Shown: piece by piece, positions 62,614 through 64,000 of the stretch
Position numbering within the stretch: the first letter of the stretch is position 1
Layout of the letters: each line of letters begins with the position of its first letter
Assembly (NCBI RefSeq): GCF_000717645.1
Contig: NZ_JNZZ01000018.1
Span: 83,671 to 147,670, forward strand
Length of the DNA: 64,000 nucleotides
Source: Streptomyces californicus
GTDB lineage: Bacteria; Actinomycetota; Actinomycetes; Streptomycetales; Streptomycetaceae
Reading direction: 5' to 3'
Made by a program: the position numbers and the translations under genes
The notes under the pieces: generated by a model
The model's input: the letters and a program-made list of their open reading frames with translations, nothing else
Told to the model about the DNA's origin: nothing
The model's database searches: none

Positions 62614-63221
62614 ACATCGACTTCCTTGCCCATCCTGCCGAAGAGGTCGCCCCCAAGCTGCTCGGGACCGTCCTCACCCGCAAGACCTCCGAGGGGACCG
62701 TGAGCATCGCCATCACGGAGACCGAGGCCTACTCCGGTATGGCTGATCCGGCGTCCCACGCCTACCGGGGCCGCACCGCCCGCAACGCCACCATGTTCGG
62801 ACCCGCAGGACACCTCTACGTCTACCGGTCCCACGGTCTCCACTGGTGCGCCAACGTCGTCACCGGTACGGACGGCATCGCCTCCGGTGTCCTCATCCGG
62901 GCAGGCAGGGTCATCGAGGGGGAAGAGCTGGCACGCAAGCGGCGAGGAGCGAAGGTCGAGAGTCCACGTCTCGCCCGCGGTCCGGGGAACGTCGGCCAGG
63001 CGCTCGGCATCACGGCAGAGTGCAACGGCGCAGACCTCCTGACGGGTACCTCGGTCATGCTGTCCGAGGGGGAGCCTGTACCTGCCGCGCTCATCCGGGT
63101 CGGTCCTCGGGTTGGCGTGAGCAAGGCCCACGACTGGCAGCACCGGTTCTACCGCGCCGATGATCCAACGGTCTCGGCGTACCGACTGAGCCCGAGAGCC
63201 AAGCCGTCCGCCGAAGCCTGA
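62610..63221 (+). CDS. DNA-3-methyladenine glycosylase (MPG/AAG family), divergent copy
   Basis: A 203-residue base-excision repair enzyme that removes alkylated purines. It has AEEVAPKLLGTVLTRKTSEG, the catalytic Glu in ITETEAYSGMADPASHAYRG, and RTARNATMFGPAGHLYVYRS. GLHWCANVV, ARGPGNVGQALGI and DDPTVSAYR also match the family from end to end. The gene is complete, but lies exactly between the two ends of another MPG gene and differs from them in wording (VSAYRL against VSPYRAH). Its codon use looks less GC-biased than neighbours. A transfer or gene replacement is likely. A weak AAGGCGG stands before the ATG. Confidence 0.9.
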   Translation: MNIDFLAHPAEEVAPKLLGTVLTRKTSEGTVSIAITETEAYSGMADPASHAYRGRTARNATMFGPAGHLYVYRSHGLHWCANVVTGTDGIASGVLIRAGRVIEGEELARKRRGAKVESPRLARGPGNVGQALGITAECNGADLLTGTSVMLSEGEPVPAALIRVGPRVGVSKAHDWQHRFYRADDPTVSAYRLSPRAKPSAEA

Positions 63222-63255
63222 GCCGCTGTGCGCCTCGCTCACGGCTCGCCGGTGA

Positions 63256-63587
63256 GCCGGCGAGATCAATGGCGGGGGCGACCCGGCCCGTGAACGACGC
63301 CTCTCGGCCCGCAACGACAAGGAACTGGCCAAAGGCCGGCCCGCCTTGCGACCGCCCTGGACGTCGAGCGCGAGCTGAACGGCAGCGACCTCTTCGGCGT
63401 CCCCGCCCCGGTCCTGTCCATCCTGCACGGCACTCCGCCGCCCCGTGACCAGGTACGCGGCGGCGCCCCCACTGGTGCGGGGGCCGCCGCGTACCCGCCG
63501 TGGCGCTCATGGATCGACGGCGACCCGACGGTGAGCCCCTACCGAGCCCATGCCCCGCGTCGTCGTCCGAGCCACAAGGCGGCTTGA
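63256..63587 (+). pseudogene. 3' relic of the resident 3-methyladenine-DNA glycosylase gene
   Basis: Two frames joined by a one-base loss (near 63335) restore an MPG C-terminus. First [20 protein letters not shown], then DKELAKG. In the next frame come [34 protein letters not shown] and [19 protein letters not shown], ending with TGA at 63585-63587. There is no start codon or middle part. An rRNA-type promoter begins within its stop codon. Confidence 0.82.
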
Positions 63588-63612
63588 CGCGCGCTGGACG
63601 GACGCCTAATGT
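63584..63612 (+). promoter_or_regulatory. Strong promoter TTGACG-N17-TAATGT
   Basis: The -35 TTGACG (63584-63589) and -10 TAATGT (63607-63612) have the ideal 17-base spacing, and the -35 overlaps the stop codon of the glycosylase relic. Transcription goes towards the rRNA leader. A second TTGACA lies at 63625-63630. Confidence 0.8.
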
Positions 63613-64000
63613 AGTCCGAGCCGCTTGACACGGGTACAGCTCTCGGCACAGTCCATCGGACCGAACCGAGCCACTCGAAGCGGCCACACCACTACCGACG
63701 ATCCTCACCCTGGCGGGTGCGAATTCGGCATGCCCGTAATTCGCTCCAACGGTTCGATTATGAGCTGCCAAGAGAATCGGCTAACGTAGCGGACACGCCG
63801 AAAGGCAAGGCCACTCCACAGGCCACCGGAAATCGAATTCGGACCGGAAACGGAACGAAAAAGAGTCTGGTAACGTTGGAGTCGCTGGAAAGGGAAAACG
63901 TGAAAGCGAAGACCTGGAAAGCGAAACAAGCAGGATCGCAGGGCCCGCTTCGACCGGGAATCGGACACGAAAGAGTCTGATAGAGTCGGAAACGCAAGAC
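63613..64000 (+). promoter_or_regulatory. Upstream/leader region of an rRNA operon
   Basis: From about 63780 the sequence becomes purine-rich and less GC-rich, unlike any other part of the window. It carries the repeated elements AAAGAGTCTGGTAACGTTGG (63860-63879) and AAAGAGTCTGATAGAGTCGG (63970-63989). These match my memory of the multiple-promoter leader of Streptomyces rrn operons, which continues as GGAAACGCAAGAC into the 16S leader. The 16S gene itself would start beyond the window edge. No protein gene is supported in this stretch. Confidence 0.82.

Overview
The window is chromosomal DNA of a Streptomyces or a very close relative. It has very high G+C, many GTG starts, long antisense shadow frames, dense same-strand operons and hallmark genes: a small GATC-binding-type nucleoid protein next to an ABC-F gene, FHA-ABC and Asp23/AmaP clusters, spo0M, and a Streptomyces-type rRNA leader at the right end. 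The gene order, read left to right, matches from memory the S. coelicolor SCO185x to SCO179x core segment in descending order.

Layout. 1-2940: cobalamin operon (chelatase start, cobQ, cobD) behind a B12 riboswitch. 3000-4700: low-affinity phosphate transporter pitH2 with a small membrane partner, behind a PHO box. 4900-9850: class II aldolase, alpha/beta hydrolase, unknown protein, VOC protein and zinc peptidase. 9950-13190: ABC-F ATPase with a 7-codon upstream ORF, the small nucleoid protein gbn and an enoyl-CoA hydratase. 13425-16634: Asp23/AmaP envelope-stress cluster. 16779-23677: SDR, GH15 glucosidase, SURF1, zinc ribbon, exonuclease-BRCT, sterol desaturase-like protein and YhhN protein. 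23764-30269: subtilase, DUF485/acetate symporter, moaA and small proteins. 30418-34654: tyrS and tldE/tldD. 34808-42173: a two-gene module of a 1950-residue P-loop ATPase and a 503-residue protein ending in a HEPN-like RNxxxH motif. It lies between housekeeping genes and is the best candidate for an undescribed system. 42374-43866: fabG-fabI. 44051-53473: secreted protein, GntR/MFS pair, SixA phosphatase, serB, FHA-ABC exporter and SLT protein. 53973-62451: two-component system, ABC ATPase, NfeD/SPFH pair, TauE permease, HNH protein, PEBP and spo0M.

62539-64000: the 5' and 3' ends of a Streptomyces-type 3-methyladenine glycosylase gene survive as a split relic, with a complete divergent glycosylase gene between them. 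A strong promoter overlaps the relic's stop codon and leads into the rRNA leader.

Regulation is unusually readable. At least seven genes have a -10 hexamer exactly six bases before the start codon, implying leaderless transcripts. There are a PHO box, a B12 riboswitch, two compact operator-like palindromes and many strong hairpin terminators between operons. Several intergenic spaces carry recent-looking short tandem duplications. All functional names are from reading translations and recalled family motifs; no database search was run.
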